Origin: Phellopilus nigrolimitatus
Lineage: Eukaryota; Basidiomycota; Agaricomycetes; Hymenochaetales; Hymenochaetaceae
Reading direction: 5' to 3'
Assembly (NCBI GenBank): GCA_021029095.1
Contig: JAJOHG010000539.1
Span: forward strand, 1 to 14,827
Length of the DNA stretch: 14,827 nucleotides
A program made the position numbers and the translations under genes. Below the pieces are notes generated by a model that was not told the origin of the DNA, searched no databases, and worked only from the letters and a program-made list of their open reading frames with translations. Below, one piece after another: positions 1-8,422 of the stretch; within the stretch, counting starts at the first letter, position 1, and each line of letters opens with the position of its first letter.

Positions 1-446
1 CGAAGGCGACCGTTTATAAAGCCTTCCCAGAGGCCGACACGTGGCGGTCATGTCACACAGAAGCCGCTTCTCGTGGGTATACCCACCGTTCGGCTCTACC
101 TCATGGGAGCGACGGTTGTACGACGGCTGTAAAAATAGAAGTCAGGCTACTTCATCTCCGTCCTTTGGTCCTAACTTTGCCGTTCGGTTTTGGTGTCAAG
201 CGCTTCGCAACTGCGACACCTAGCAAAAACTGTGCCGCCTAGCAGGAACCGTGCCGCTTAGCACATTTGCATAAGTCAGTATGCGAATATATCACTCACG
301 AATAGTAGCACAAGCAATATGCCCCACGTCCTCAGTTACAGAGAACAGCAGGAGCTTGTCATGAACGATCATTTTCATTTTCTTATTTCCTTACAAATCA
401 TGGCCACTTAGATAATACAGATAATAGCGGACATTAGATAAGCTTA
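1..446. other. Flanking DNA without a recognisable gene
   Basis: No convincing coding region was found on either strand. The only open frame, about 60 codons at 41-223, has no recognisable domain. What can be seen is a perfect 14-bp palindrome at 73-86 (GTGGGTATACCCAC) and a 19-bp imperfect tandem repeat at 217-264. The stretch ends where a TG dinucleotide and promoter-like sequence suggest the start of the element A LTR at about 447. It may be host DNA or an older decayed repeat; the sequence does not decide. Confidence 0.5.
217..264. repeat. 19-bp imperfect tandem repeat (about 2.5 copies)
   Basis: Copies start at 217, 236 and 255 (partial). They share the core CTAGCA (CTTAGCA in the third), and the first two end in GTGC. 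The spacing of the first two is exactly 19 bp. Function unknown. Confidence 0.6.
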
Positions 447-1366
447 TGTCATAGGGCTAGACCATGACATCATAGTGACATCACTGACGATGGCATCACC
501 TATGACATCATTAGCCCCGCCCGCTCCACTAGAGTAGCCATATTAGGTAGTGTACTGCTTGGTCTGTGCGCACTAAGTTTGGGTATATAAGTAGACTAGA
601 TATCTGTACTTAGACCCCAGTTTCGACCTAGTCAATACTCCTGGCTAGTGTGCGTTGCAATACATCTCCCTTACCTCTCTGATTGTTGTGTGACGTGGCG
701 TGGACAGTTGGTTCTAGTCAGTCGCTGACATCAGGTCGAAACTTCCGTACCACCTCACACATCTTCCTCTTACATCTTAAATCGTCTCATCTCTCTACTC
801 TTTCCAACATTCCGTCCACTCGCCGTACACGCCGCGTTCGACGACCCGGACTCCGACCGCGAGGTATCTCCTTGCGACCCATTCTATCACTCAGGGCTGC
901 GCGTAGGTCTCTTTGATCTTCAGTAGCTACATCCCATATTCCCACCAGCCGTCTGCCAGGGTCTTTGTTTCCTCTACGACCCAGGCGGCTGCCGCTTTGC
1001 CCTGCTGAATCTTTACTGCGCTTATCTTGGCGCGGCTAAGCTCTTCGGTAGCGCTAGAACTACGTACAGATACACGGCTGTAGACTAGATCACCGGACCG
1101 TTGGGCACGTGCAGTTCTACTGTCGTGTTTTAAGGCAGCGAGAGAGCGTGTACTAGTCAGAAGACGCAATCGCTGGCTGATACAACGAAGGGTGTCTAGT
1201 ACGGCAGTCCCCCAGATCCCTAGAGTAATCAACTCAGTAGTATACAGTAGAGTATACAGTAGGCCGGCGTGCCTAGCAGAGACCACCTGGTAGTTAGTAA
1301 ATAGACTTTCTACCGCGCACAAGAAAAGCCCACTCTGGATCCCATTTGGGAAAGGAGGTCAACGAC
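447..1366 (+). repeat. Probable 5' LTR and untranslated leader of element A
   Basis: There is no supported coding region between 447 and the gag start at 1404. The stretch holds clustered TGACATCA boxes, a TATA box at 584-590 and a perfect 12-bp tandem duplication (AGTATACAGTAG at 1239-1250 and 1251-1262). The LTR 5' end is proposed at 447 (TGTC). The 3' end is unresolved: a GACA at 1363-1366 would mirror the TGTC start, but a CA at about 1321-1322 is also possible. No tRNA primer-binding site was identified with confidence, and the 3' LTR lies outside the window, so the boundaries cannot be fixed here. Confidence 0.45.
465..590 (+). promoter_or_regulatory. LTR promoter of element A: TGACATCA boxes and TATA box
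   Basis: Exact TGACATCA occurs at 465-472, 476-483 and 503-510, with a one-mismatch copy TGGCATCA at 491-498. A TATA box (TATATAA, 584-590) follows about 75 bp downstream. The box resembles CRE/AP-1-type bZIP sites, which is a family-level comparison only. Transcription would start near 610-620 and run into gag. Confidence 0.55.
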
Positions 1367-1403
1367 ACCCCTGATTGACGAATCATCGTCAGAAACAGAA
1401 ACG

Positions 1404-2537
1404 ATGTCGGGGAACCCAGCTACTGGATCGAGTTCTGGACTAGCAGGCAGTATGCACGCCCTAGGTACCGATCCAACCGGCAATCAGCCCCAACCACGAC
1501 CACGTTCGCCGTCACCCGAAAGAGACCCCTTCATTGAAGGGCTTCTCAACGCCAAAAAGAAAAAGACCCATGTAGCGAAATCTGACCCCTTTTCGGAAAA
1601 GGACTACAAGAAGTTCATACGGCAGGTCAAACTGTTCCTTTGGGCGAATAAGAAGGACTTCACCTCCGACGACGAAAAAATTGAGTTCACACTCTCATTC
1701 ATGATGGAGGGACGTGCCAGTAAATGGGCGGAGAACTTTATCGACAAAGCCATTTCAGACGGAACAGACGAATATCCTGATTTCGGCGACTGCGATGTTT
1801 TCCAGGGACAGCTCAAAGATTCGTTCCATGATGCCAACGAAGCGCAGACGGCTCAGCATAACCTTTCGTCTCTACGTCAGGGCTCGACATCGGCCGAGGA
1901 ATACTTCCAGAACTTCGACATCCTCCACCGAATAGCTGGGTACAGCAAGGACCATGACCAGTACCTCATTGAGCTCTTAGAACGACAGCTCAGTGAGTCG
2001 ATCGTCACAAAGATTTATGGCTCAGAAACTCTGCCCACCACTTATGACGACTGGAAGCGGAAGGCGATTCGCTTTGATAACCTTGAGCGTCGACTAAAAG
2101 AAGTACGCCGCCAACAGATGCCACAGAATCCCCCTGTCGCCAGAAAACCCGAACAGTCAACGACCCCTCGTACCACGCCTAACACCGCTCCCACCTACAA
2201 ACGCGATAGTACAGGGACCGTCTTCGTGGGCACAGGGCAGCCGATGAATCTCGATGAAGCAAGGCAAAAAGGTGTTTGCTACAAATGCGGATTGCCAGGC
2301 CATATTGGCAAGTTTTGTCCAAATCGTCAAAAGACGGAGGTGCGCGCTACAACTTCTGACACGCCACCCAGTGGAGGCACGGGAACGAGCGTGCCCACTG
2401 GGGTAGAGGTGCGTGAATTGAAGAGTTCCGCGGACATAAAGCAATTTGTGTACGCGATGATGCCAGAGCAGAAGAAGGCGTGGGCAGCGGAGTTTAATCT
2501 CCTCAAAGAGTCGGATTTTGCGGAACCCCAGAAGTGA
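1404..2537 (+). CDS. gag: Gag polyprotein of element A
   Basis: A 377-residue Gag, the structural protein that packages retrotransposon RNA into cytoplasmic virus-like particles. After a Ser/Pro-rich N-terminus (residues 1-55) comes a helical core of the retrotransposon Gag type (about 60-230; FIRQVKLFLWANK, then YFQNFDILHRIAGY). A basic Pro/Thr-rich linker follows, then one CCHC zinc knuckle with C292, C295, H300 and C305 (CYKCGLPGHIGKFC, spacing 2-4-4), the nucleic-acid binding motif. The start is the first ATG after the leader and gives a typical fungal Gag length. The frame is intact. It ends with TGA at 2535-2537, overlapping the -1 frame of pol by 40 nt. Shadow frames on both strands show no domains. 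The call is firm, but which gypsy lineage it belongs to is not determined. Confidence 0.88.
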   Translation: MSGNPATGSSSGLAGSMHALGTDPTGNQPQPRPRSPSPERDPFIEGLLNAKKKKTHVAKSDPFSEKDYKKFIRQVKLFLWANKKDFTSDDEKIEFTLSFMMEGRASKWAENFIDKAISDGTDEYPDFGDCDVFQGQLKDSFHDANEAQTAQHNLSSLRQGSTSAEEYFQNFDILHRIAGYSKDHDQYLIELLERQLSESIVTKIYGSETLPTTYDDWKRKAIRFDNLERRLKEVRRQQMPQNPPVARKPEQSTTPRTTPNTAPTYKRDSTGTVFVGTGQPMNLDEARQKGVCYKCGLPGHIGKFCPNRQKTEVRATTSDTPPSGGTGTSVPTGVEVRELKSSADIKQFVYAMMPEQKKAWAAEFNLLKESDFAEPQK

Positions 2538-2799
2538 TTACGGCACTTCCTGGGGAAGGTTCGGTTTCGGTTTCGGACACGGTCACTGTAGATAGTTGTA
2601 AAAATAGTTTTCCTACTTCTCCAAAAAACGAAAAAAGCACACAAAAAATAAAAAACAACGAGAACGCAAAAACAGAAACTGTAAATAGCTTGCCGTCTGT
2701 TGATACAGCGGATATTTCACTTTCTTCTTCAAATAATAGTGTTTATGAAACCAAACCCAAAACCGTAAAAAACGAGTCTCCAAAGGCACGAGCCATCCC
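2498..2799 (+). pseudogene. pol: 5' fragment of element A pol, truncated by insertion of element B
   Basis: The frame -1 to gag is open from 2498 (after a TAA at 2495-2497) and overlaps the end of gag. It encodes a low-complexity Ser/Thr/Lys/Asn-rich segment (for example PTSPKNEKSTQKIKNN) typical of the spacer before a retrotransposon protease, but no protease DSGA motif is reached. The frame runs into a stop at 2810-2812 that lies inside the opposite-strand LTR of element B, so that stop is a by-product of the insertion. It would normally be made as a Gag-Pol fusion by -1 frameshifting. I see no canonical slippery heptamer in the 40-nt overlap, so the mechanism is unclear. The rest of pol is expected outside the window. 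Confidence 0.6.
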
Positions 2800-3299
2800 T
2801 GTTACGGAGTAACAGGGTCTTGCCTAATGGAGCGAGGAGCGTGACTATGGATAGTGACGTGACGAGTGACGTGAGGCTTGACTGTGACAAGGCGACAATG
2901 GCTATGGCAAGACTGTGAAGCTCAGAGCGCAGGACTATGAAGAGCAAGGGCGATGAATAGCAAGACTGTGCTAGCTACTGAACAAGGAGGTCAAGCTGGG
3001 GCTTAAGGTCCCAGCGATGTACCTATATATACTGTGAGGCTGACTATGATGTCAGCGGAGCTGTGGAGTCATGCGGAGCATGACATGAGGGGAGCGTGAG
3101 GGAAAGGCCCGTAAGGGGCATGTACAGTGGAGCGTGGAATGAGGCAGTGGAGTGTGGAGCGGGGAACGCCCAGGAGGGGCGCGTACAATGAGGAAGGGGT
3201 CAGGCCATGAACTTAGGGAAAGGTGATGGAAAGAGCCTGACTAAGCACGGAAGGAATGATGTAAGGGGAATCGTGAGGTAAGCAAGGTAAGTTCTAACA
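2800..3299 (-). repeat. 3' LTR of element B (500 bp)
   Basis: On the minus strand the LTR begins TGTTAGAACTTACC directly after the polypurine tract and ends in GTAACA at 2800. The two ends form the 5-bp inverted repeat TGTTA...TAACA expected of LTRs. It carries a TATA box (TATATATA, 3024-3031), a TGACATCA box just upstream of that (3054-3047) and a 12-bp tandem duplication with TGACGTGA cores (plus strand 2853-2874). The right edge is well supported. The left edge rests on the terminal repeat match and on the end of element A coding sequence. Confidence 0.75.
3024..3054 (-). promoter_or_regulatory. LTR promoter of element B: TGACATCA box and TATA box
   Basis: Read on the minus strand, TGACATCA (3054-3047) is followed 15 bp later by TATATATA (3031-3024). 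In the unseen 5' LTR the identical promoter would drive gag-pol. The copy here, in the 3' LTR, points into element A. Confidence 0.55.
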
Positions 3300-3312
3300 T
3301 TACCCCCTCTTT
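3300..3312 (-). other. Polypurine tract of element B
   Basis: The minus-strand sequence AAAGAGGGGGTAA lies immediately before the TG of the 3' LTR. This is the expected position and composition of the plus-strand DNA synthesis primer of LTR retrotransposons. A 7-bp-arm hairpin (3319-3325 with 3332-3338, 6-nt loop) lies just upstream. Confidence 0.75.
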
Positions 3313-3701
3313 AAGGCCGACAGTTCGCCGAAACTGTCAAAGAAAACAAAAGAAAGGCGAAAAGAAAACGCAATAGGGCGAAATAAACGCCAATAAGCAG
3401 TTACAATGCGCAAGAAGGAAGTCAAAACTGAAAAGTAAAAGAGAAAACTCAACAGAAAAAGCAAAGCGAGACGAGACGTAACCATGCCGGATTCCGATAA
3501 TCTCCAGCCGTGAAGGTTTCTCAGCATCACCAACAAGCAGAAGGTTTCGAGCGAGCCTACAACTTCAAGAAGGGTTTAACGAAAGCAATAAAGCTCACCC
3601 AAAACGTTGGACCAGGTTTGTCAGCATCACCTGAAAGCAGAGGGTTTCGCGCATGTTCCCACAACAACCTCTAGTTTAACGTCATCGCAGACGTACCTCC
3701 C
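3313..3701 (-). repeat. 3' untranslated region of element B with a 100-bp-period direct repeat
   Basis: No gene is seen between the end of the 3' ORF and the polypurine tract. Plus-strand blocks at 3513-3580 and 3613-3680 align without gaps at a spacing of exactly 100 bp, sharing AGGTTT, TCAGCATCAC, AAGCAG, GGTTTCG and GTTTAAC in the same order. The rest (about 3320-3510) is T-rich on the minus strand and shows nothing further. Confidence 0.65.
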
Positions 3702-4883
3702 CTAATAATGGCGGTCAGAGCGCGGGCAGTTAGTCGACAAATGTCCAGGGGCGATCCTATCGCAAATTCCGCATCGGTAGCGCATGCAGTCCGTTTGTCG
3801 GTGTCCTTCTAGGCCGCATGTGAAGCAGACGATGACCCGAGGTGAGAATTGTGTCCGGACTCGAAGCGGGGTTGCCATAGAATTCTCAGGGGAGTTGCGC
3901 CGGTTAAGGTGTCCTTGGATCTGGTGAGGCGACATCTGAGAAAACGGAACATCACCGATCATGGACTGGGTGAAGGGATTGACTGCGCGCCGGAAGGGAC
4001 GAGCCGTGGGTGGAGTGGCCGGTGGCGAAGTACCCGCAATGAATTCATCGGGGGGCGAGGGAGACGGTGATGGAGCGGCAGGAGGTGGTGGAGTCGACGG
4101 TGGGGGGATAGGAAGTCCAGGCGGTGGCGAAGTGAGGTCGATGGCGCCAGTGGCTTCGTCAATGGGAAAACGGTCATTCGATGGTTGATAATCGTCCAGG
4201 ACCACGAGTACGCCAGCGTCGAGGGCTCCTTCCAGAATTTGCCGAATTTCCGGCGGGCCGTAGATTTTGCCTTCTCGTTTTCGGCGCGCAGGTCATCAAT
4301 ATGTTCGCCCATACGGTTGGCAATTGCGAGGTTTTGTTCTGCTTGTTCATGGGCCTTCTGCCAGCGGACGAGATCAGGCCGTTGAGAGTCTCGGATGGTT
4401 TGACTGATGGGGTTGGCGAGACCGGGATCGACGAAGTCATGACGGAGGAAAGAGCAATCGTTGGCGAAGTCGAGGTTGGGCCGGTTGCCAGAGACGGGGA
4501 GCCGAGTATGAGGTGCCGGGAGCGGATCAAAGGTGTTCAGGCGCCTCGGGGATCTCTGTGGCGGCATCGCGATAGACAGGGACAGGGTCGAGGTCAGGGA
4601 TGAGGTCTTCAGGGGGAACAATTTGTACAGGTATGTTGCGTGCGGGGACGGCTCGAGATAGACGGTTGATCCTGCGGTTGCGTGGGATGGATCGGAAAAC
4701 GAGGTGAAGGATTTGCTGTTCGAGGACGTCGATGCCTAGGCGGATTACGAGACGGCGGTCGTCGGGGTAGTCGGTGTGGTCGATGACGAACTGGAGGAAG
4801 ATAGGGGTGGATTCTCCGATTTCGAGGGCGAAGGTCCAGTTGACAGAGGGTAGACGAGGTAGGTGGAAGGGAAAGTAGGGCAT
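3702..4883 (-). pseudogene. Extra zinc-knuckle ORF downstream of pol in element B, frameshifted
   Basis: This ORF starts with ATG at 4883, only 32 nt after the pol stop, and ends at 3702. Three consecutive frames carry protein-like sequence. The first (4883 to about 4550) begins MPYFPFHLPRLPSVNWTF. The second (about 4550 to 4270) contains a charged helical, coiled-coil-like stretch around AHEQAEQNLAIANRMGEH. The third (about 4270 to 3702) is in the same frame as the first and has a Pro/Ser-rich linker and a C-terminal pair of zinc knuckles: CFTCGLEGHRQTDC (CX2CX4HX4C) and CGICDRIAPGHLSTNC (CX2CX6HX4C). The return to the original frame implies two opposite-sign indels. The unbroken protein would be about 390 residues. 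Standard chromoviruses have no gene here. A nucleic-acid binding, Gag-like accessory role is inference. I do not recognise the N-terminal domain. Confidence 0.6.
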
Positions 4884-4915
4884 GAGACAGTGGAAGTGGG
4901 AGCTGATGAACGGTG

Positions 4916-6691
4916 TTAGAGTCGATGGGTCTTTTTATAGTCGTTGAGAAGTTTTTTCGCATTTTTGAGGTCCGATTCCTTCTGCCACGAGTTGTGGAGC
5001 GATGACCATCCTTTCCAGGACACGAGGTATTGTCTTCGGTTCTTTGGGAATTGATGACGTAGTATTGCGTCAACCTCGTATTCTTCTTCTCCATTGACAA
5101 GGTCAGGTGGTGGCTCCGCGTGGGTAGGTCCGTGGGTATCGGTCTCCACATAACGAGTCAGGAGGGAGGCATGGAAGACGTTGTGGATTCGCCATCGGGC
5201 CGGTAGAGTCAGGCGATAAGACCATGGGGATAGCACGTCCTTGATTTCGAATGGACCTTCGCGTTTAGGGGACAATTTCTTGTATGGAGAGGTGATGTCA
5301 AGGTTCCGGGCTTCTAGCCAAACTTTCTCCCCTTTCTTGAAGGGTGTGAAATTCCGAGTCATGCGGGCAGCCATGTGCATGTGAGCAAGCTCATGCGCAG
5401 CAAGTGCTTCTTCTCGGAGGGCTTTAAGGGAGCGAAGGCGTTCTTCTACCGAGGGGTGATCGGAGTTGGGGTCTGCAGCAGGGATGGCGATTGGTTCGTA
5501 CCCCATAAGGAGTGAGAATGGGGAGCGTTTTGTGGCAGAATGTTCGCGTTGATTGTGTGCAAATTCGATATCAGGCAGGTGATCAGCCCAGGTTTCTGGG
5601 TGGCGTCCACAATAGATTCGAAGGTATGCTTTGACTTCTTGGTTTACTCGCTCCGTTTCTCCGTCTGTTTGGGGGTGGAAGGCGGTGGATAGGGCTGATG
5701 TGATATTGAGCTTCTTGCAAAGCTCCTGGAATACTTTGGAGGCAAATTGGGGTCCTCGGTCGGAGATGAGTTTCTGGGGTAACCCAAAGCGCCGGTAAAC
5801 ATTGTCGTGGTATAATTGGGCAGTTCCGAGGGCGTCAATGGTTTTGTTGCAGGGGGAAAGGACGATGCCTTTGGAAAGGTTATGGTCGACAGTGACAAAT
5901 AGCGAGTCGTAACCATTTGATTCGGGGAGTCCGGTGATAAAGTCCATGGAGACTGTGGAAAATGGGTGTGCATTGGGTTCGGCAGGGATCGGATAGAGGG
6001 GTGGGACGGTGGGATGAGTGTTGATCTTCATTTGTTGACAGATCGCGCAACCATTGACGAATTTCTTGACAAAGATATACATTCCTGGCCACCAATAATG
6101 TTGTTTGAGCAATGCGAGGGTTTTGTAAATTCCAGGGTGTCCCATGACAGGGGTGTCGTGGTACAGTTGTACTGCATGTCGGCGAAGTTCGATGTCGTCT
6201 GGGATGTAGGCCTTCTGTTTAAAGAATACAATGCCATCTTTCTCTGTCCAATCGGCAAGGGAGGACCGAAATGGTGGAATACCGGCCGATCGGATGATAT
6301 TGAGAGCTTCATTGGCAAAGTTGTCTTCCTTGGTGCGAAGAATTAGACGGGTCTTAAAGTCAAATGTAGTCGTGGCCACGAAGACGGATTCGGGTAAGAG
6401 TGGGGGGTCATCGGGTTCTGATTTGCCATCAATCAGGTAGTCAGAGCGTCGCGACATGGGATCTGTGGTGTTGTCTTTTCCTGGTGCATATTGAATGTGG
6501 TGGTCGAACTGGGAGAGAAATAGACTCCATCGTGCTTGGCGGGGTGAAAGATGGCGGGCCGCACGGAAATAGGTAAGGTTCTTGTGGTCGCACCAGATGG
6601 TTATCTTATGGGGTGCACCCAATAGATAGTGTCGCCAGGCCTCAAGTCCGCGGATGATCGCCAAGAGTTCTCGATCATAAATCTCATAGCG
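4916..6691 (-). pseudogene. pol: Element B pol, downstream part: RNase H remainder, integrase, chromodomain
   Basis: This continues in the same frame as the upstream part of pol after a single TGA (6694-6692). With numbering from the ATG at 8332, it opens with the rest of Ty3 RNase H (YDREL, then WCDHKNLTYF with D582). Integrase follows: the HHCC zinc-binding module H725, H732, C762, C765, and the catalytic D797 (SMDFITGLP), D858 (ISDRGPQFAS) and E894 (HPQTDGETERVNQ), with the D,D-35-E spacing exact. A GPF/Y-like region (REGPFEI) and a C-terminal chromodomain (about 1084-1133; VDAILRHQF, YLVSWKGW) come next. Chromodomains of this class direct integration to particular chromatin marks. The stop at 4916-4918 is followed 32 nt later by the extra ORF. 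All catalytic residues of integrase are present; only translation past the TGA is blocked. Confidence 0.88.
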
Positions 6692-8421
6692 TCATTGGGT
6701 GTCGTCAAACTGTTTGGAGATGAACCCACAGGGATGGGGTTCGCCGTTCGAATCGAGTTGTTTAAGAGTGCCAGCCGATGCTACACCAGAGGCGTCGGTC
6801 TCCAGGATGAATGGCCGAGTTTTGTCAGGCATCTGGAGAATGGGTTTCTCAAGGAATTTGCCTTTGAGCCGTTGGAATGCATTCTCATGTACGTCTGACC
6901 ATTCCCAGGTGGTTTTCTCCCTTTTTAGTACGTCCAATGGTGCCGCAATTTCTGCATAATGGTCGATGAATTGGCGATAGAAGTTGCAGAACCCTAGGAA
7001 GGAGTGGACTTGGGTTTTGTTCGTTGGTGTGGGCCATTGCGAGATACCAGCCAGTTTGACAGGGTCCATGGAAACTGAGTTTTCCGAAATGATAAGTCCA
7101 AGATATTCTACCTGTGTGGCTTCGAAAACACATTTCTCTGGTTTGAAATATAAGTCGGCGTCTTGACCAATGGCGAGGACTTTGCGGGTGCATTCACGAA
7201 GTGTAGGGATGTCTGAGGCCATGATGAAAATGTCATCCATGTAAATGAGGACCCATCCTTCCAGTAGAACGGTTCGAAAGGTGTCATCCATGAATGCTTG
7301 AAAAGTCGCCGGTGAATTGCAAAGTCCAAAAAACATGACCATAGGTTCGAAGAGTCCTCGATTTGTTTTGAATGCCGCCTTCCATTGGTCGCCGTCTTTG
7401 ATCCGAATATTATTGTATCCCCATCGTACGTCCAGTTTGGTGAAGTATTTTGCGCCCTGGATTTTGTCCAATAGTTCGGATACGAGGGGAATCGGATAAG
7501 CATTTTTGACGGTTCCTTCGTTGAGTTTGTGATAGTCCTGACATCCACGCAATTTTCCATCCTTTTTCCCGACGAAGAAGAAAGGTGAGGCCATGGGGGA
7601 AGAAGATTTGCGAATATAGCCTTTCTTTAAGTTATCGTCAAGGAAATCGTCCAGAGCCTTTTGTTCTGCTGGTGCCATAGGATAGACTTTGCAGTCTTTA
7701 GGTTGGAAATCAGGTTTTAGGACGATGGCGTGGTCATAGGTCCGTACTGGAGGAAAACGTTCAGATGCCTTCTGTTCGAAAACCTTCAGGAACTGGTGGT
7801 AGTGTGCAGGTACAATTTCTTCAAGGGGTTTCTGTTCTTTGGCAGCGTTGGCACGTTGGGCAAGGTCCATAGCAGTGTTTACTTTGGCGCGAATGTTGAG
7901 GGTGATTTTTGCAACAAAAGATCGCTCCTCGGGTGGAGCGTAGGATTCGCATCGCACAAAAGATAAGGATCGTGGATTTTGTTTAGGAATGTCCAAAGTG
8001 CGTTTCTCCCAATCGATTTTGGGGTTGATGCGACGTAGCCAAGGGAGGCCCAGGATAGCGGTTTCTCTTCCGAGGGAGGTGACGAGGAAATAGATTGGGA
8101 TGAGTTCTTCGCCGATGGCGATGAACCGCCAAGTGAAACGACTGATTTCTCCTTCGGAATTAGGAGTGCCGTCGACATTGAGGACTTGAATGGGTCGACG
8201 CAGAGGTTTGGTGGGGATTTGGTGTATGTCCACAAAAGCGGAGTCGAGGAATTGTCCTTCTGCGCCGGAGTCTATGAGGGCTGTGGTTTCGACGATTTCT
8301 TTTCTCGAGTGGATGCCAATGGGAATTTTCATGGAATTGTGGGCATGTTCGGCTAAGATTACAGGAGAAATCGAAATACTAGGCAGTGCAGACGTCGATG
8401 CTGGCTGCCTTCTTAAAAACC
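6692..8421 (-). pseudogene. pol: Element B pol, upstream part: protease, reverse transcriptase, start of RNase H
   Basis: The frame is -1 to gag and open from the gag overlap (8421), so Pol is expected as a Gag-Pol fusion. The first ATG is at 8332, used here only for numbering. The aspartic protease active site is D21-S-G-A (TALIDSGAEGQFLD), with an ILGLPWLRRINP flap-side motif. The reverse transcriptase runs from about residue 190 to 430, with FFVGKKDGKLRGCQDYHKLN, FTKLDVRWGYNNIRI and the catalytic Y364-M-D-D. RNase H begins near 500 (LETDASG, D513). An in-frame TGA at 6694-6692 (codon 547) cuts the protein inside RNase H; the frame then continues into integrase. No other lesion was seen. 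It copies the element RNA into DNA in virus-like particles. This copy could make active RT but no integrase unless the stop is read through. Confidence 0.88.
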
Positions 8422-8422
8422 C
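8381..8422 (-). promoter_or_regulatory. -1 ribosomal frameshift signal at the gag/pol junction of element B
   Basis: The minus-strand slippery heptamer GGGTTTT (8422-8416) is in the correct register (G GGT TTT) and is followed directly by the gag stop TAA (8415-8413). Five nucleotides after the heptamer a 6-bp stem AGGCAG/CTGCCT (8410-8405 with 8386-8381, 18-nt loop) can form. Slippage by -1 enters the pol frame exactly. The fit to the X XXY YYZ rule and the spacer length is seen directly; activity is inference. Confidence 0.65.

Larger units (their letters stand above)
447..2799 (+). mobile_element. Element A: Ty3/gypsy-type LTR retrotransposon, 5' part, interrupted by element B
   Basis: A plus-strand element with promoter-bearing LTR/leader, intact gag and the start of pol in the -1 frame. 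Protease, RT, RNase H and integrase are absent from the window because the sequence changes at 2800 to the opposite-strand LTR of element B. The missing part of pol is predicted to resume beyond the right end of B, outside the window. The left boundary at 447 (TGTCATAGGG) is a guess from the TG start and the position of the U3-like boxes. The Ty3/gypsy assignment rests on Gag style alone, since no A reverse transcriptase or integrase is visible. Confidence 0.65.

Noticed and set aside
41..223. 60-codon open frame in the left flank
   Set aside because: No domain, no splice or start context support, and it overlaps a palindrome; consistent with chance.
683..1322. Open frames on both strands (683-916 plus, 927-1322 minus) in the element A leader
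   Set aside because: They lie inside the presumed LTR/leader and show no protein-like features.
1604..2644. Minus-strand open frames opposite element A gag
   Set aside because: Shadows of gag, which has a clear Gag core and zinc knuckle on the other strand.
3849..4603. Plus-strand Gly-rich frames over the 3' ORF of element B
   Set aside because: The minus strand carries two zinc knuckles and a coiled-coil-like stretch; the Gly-rich frames are complements of the Pro-rich linker.
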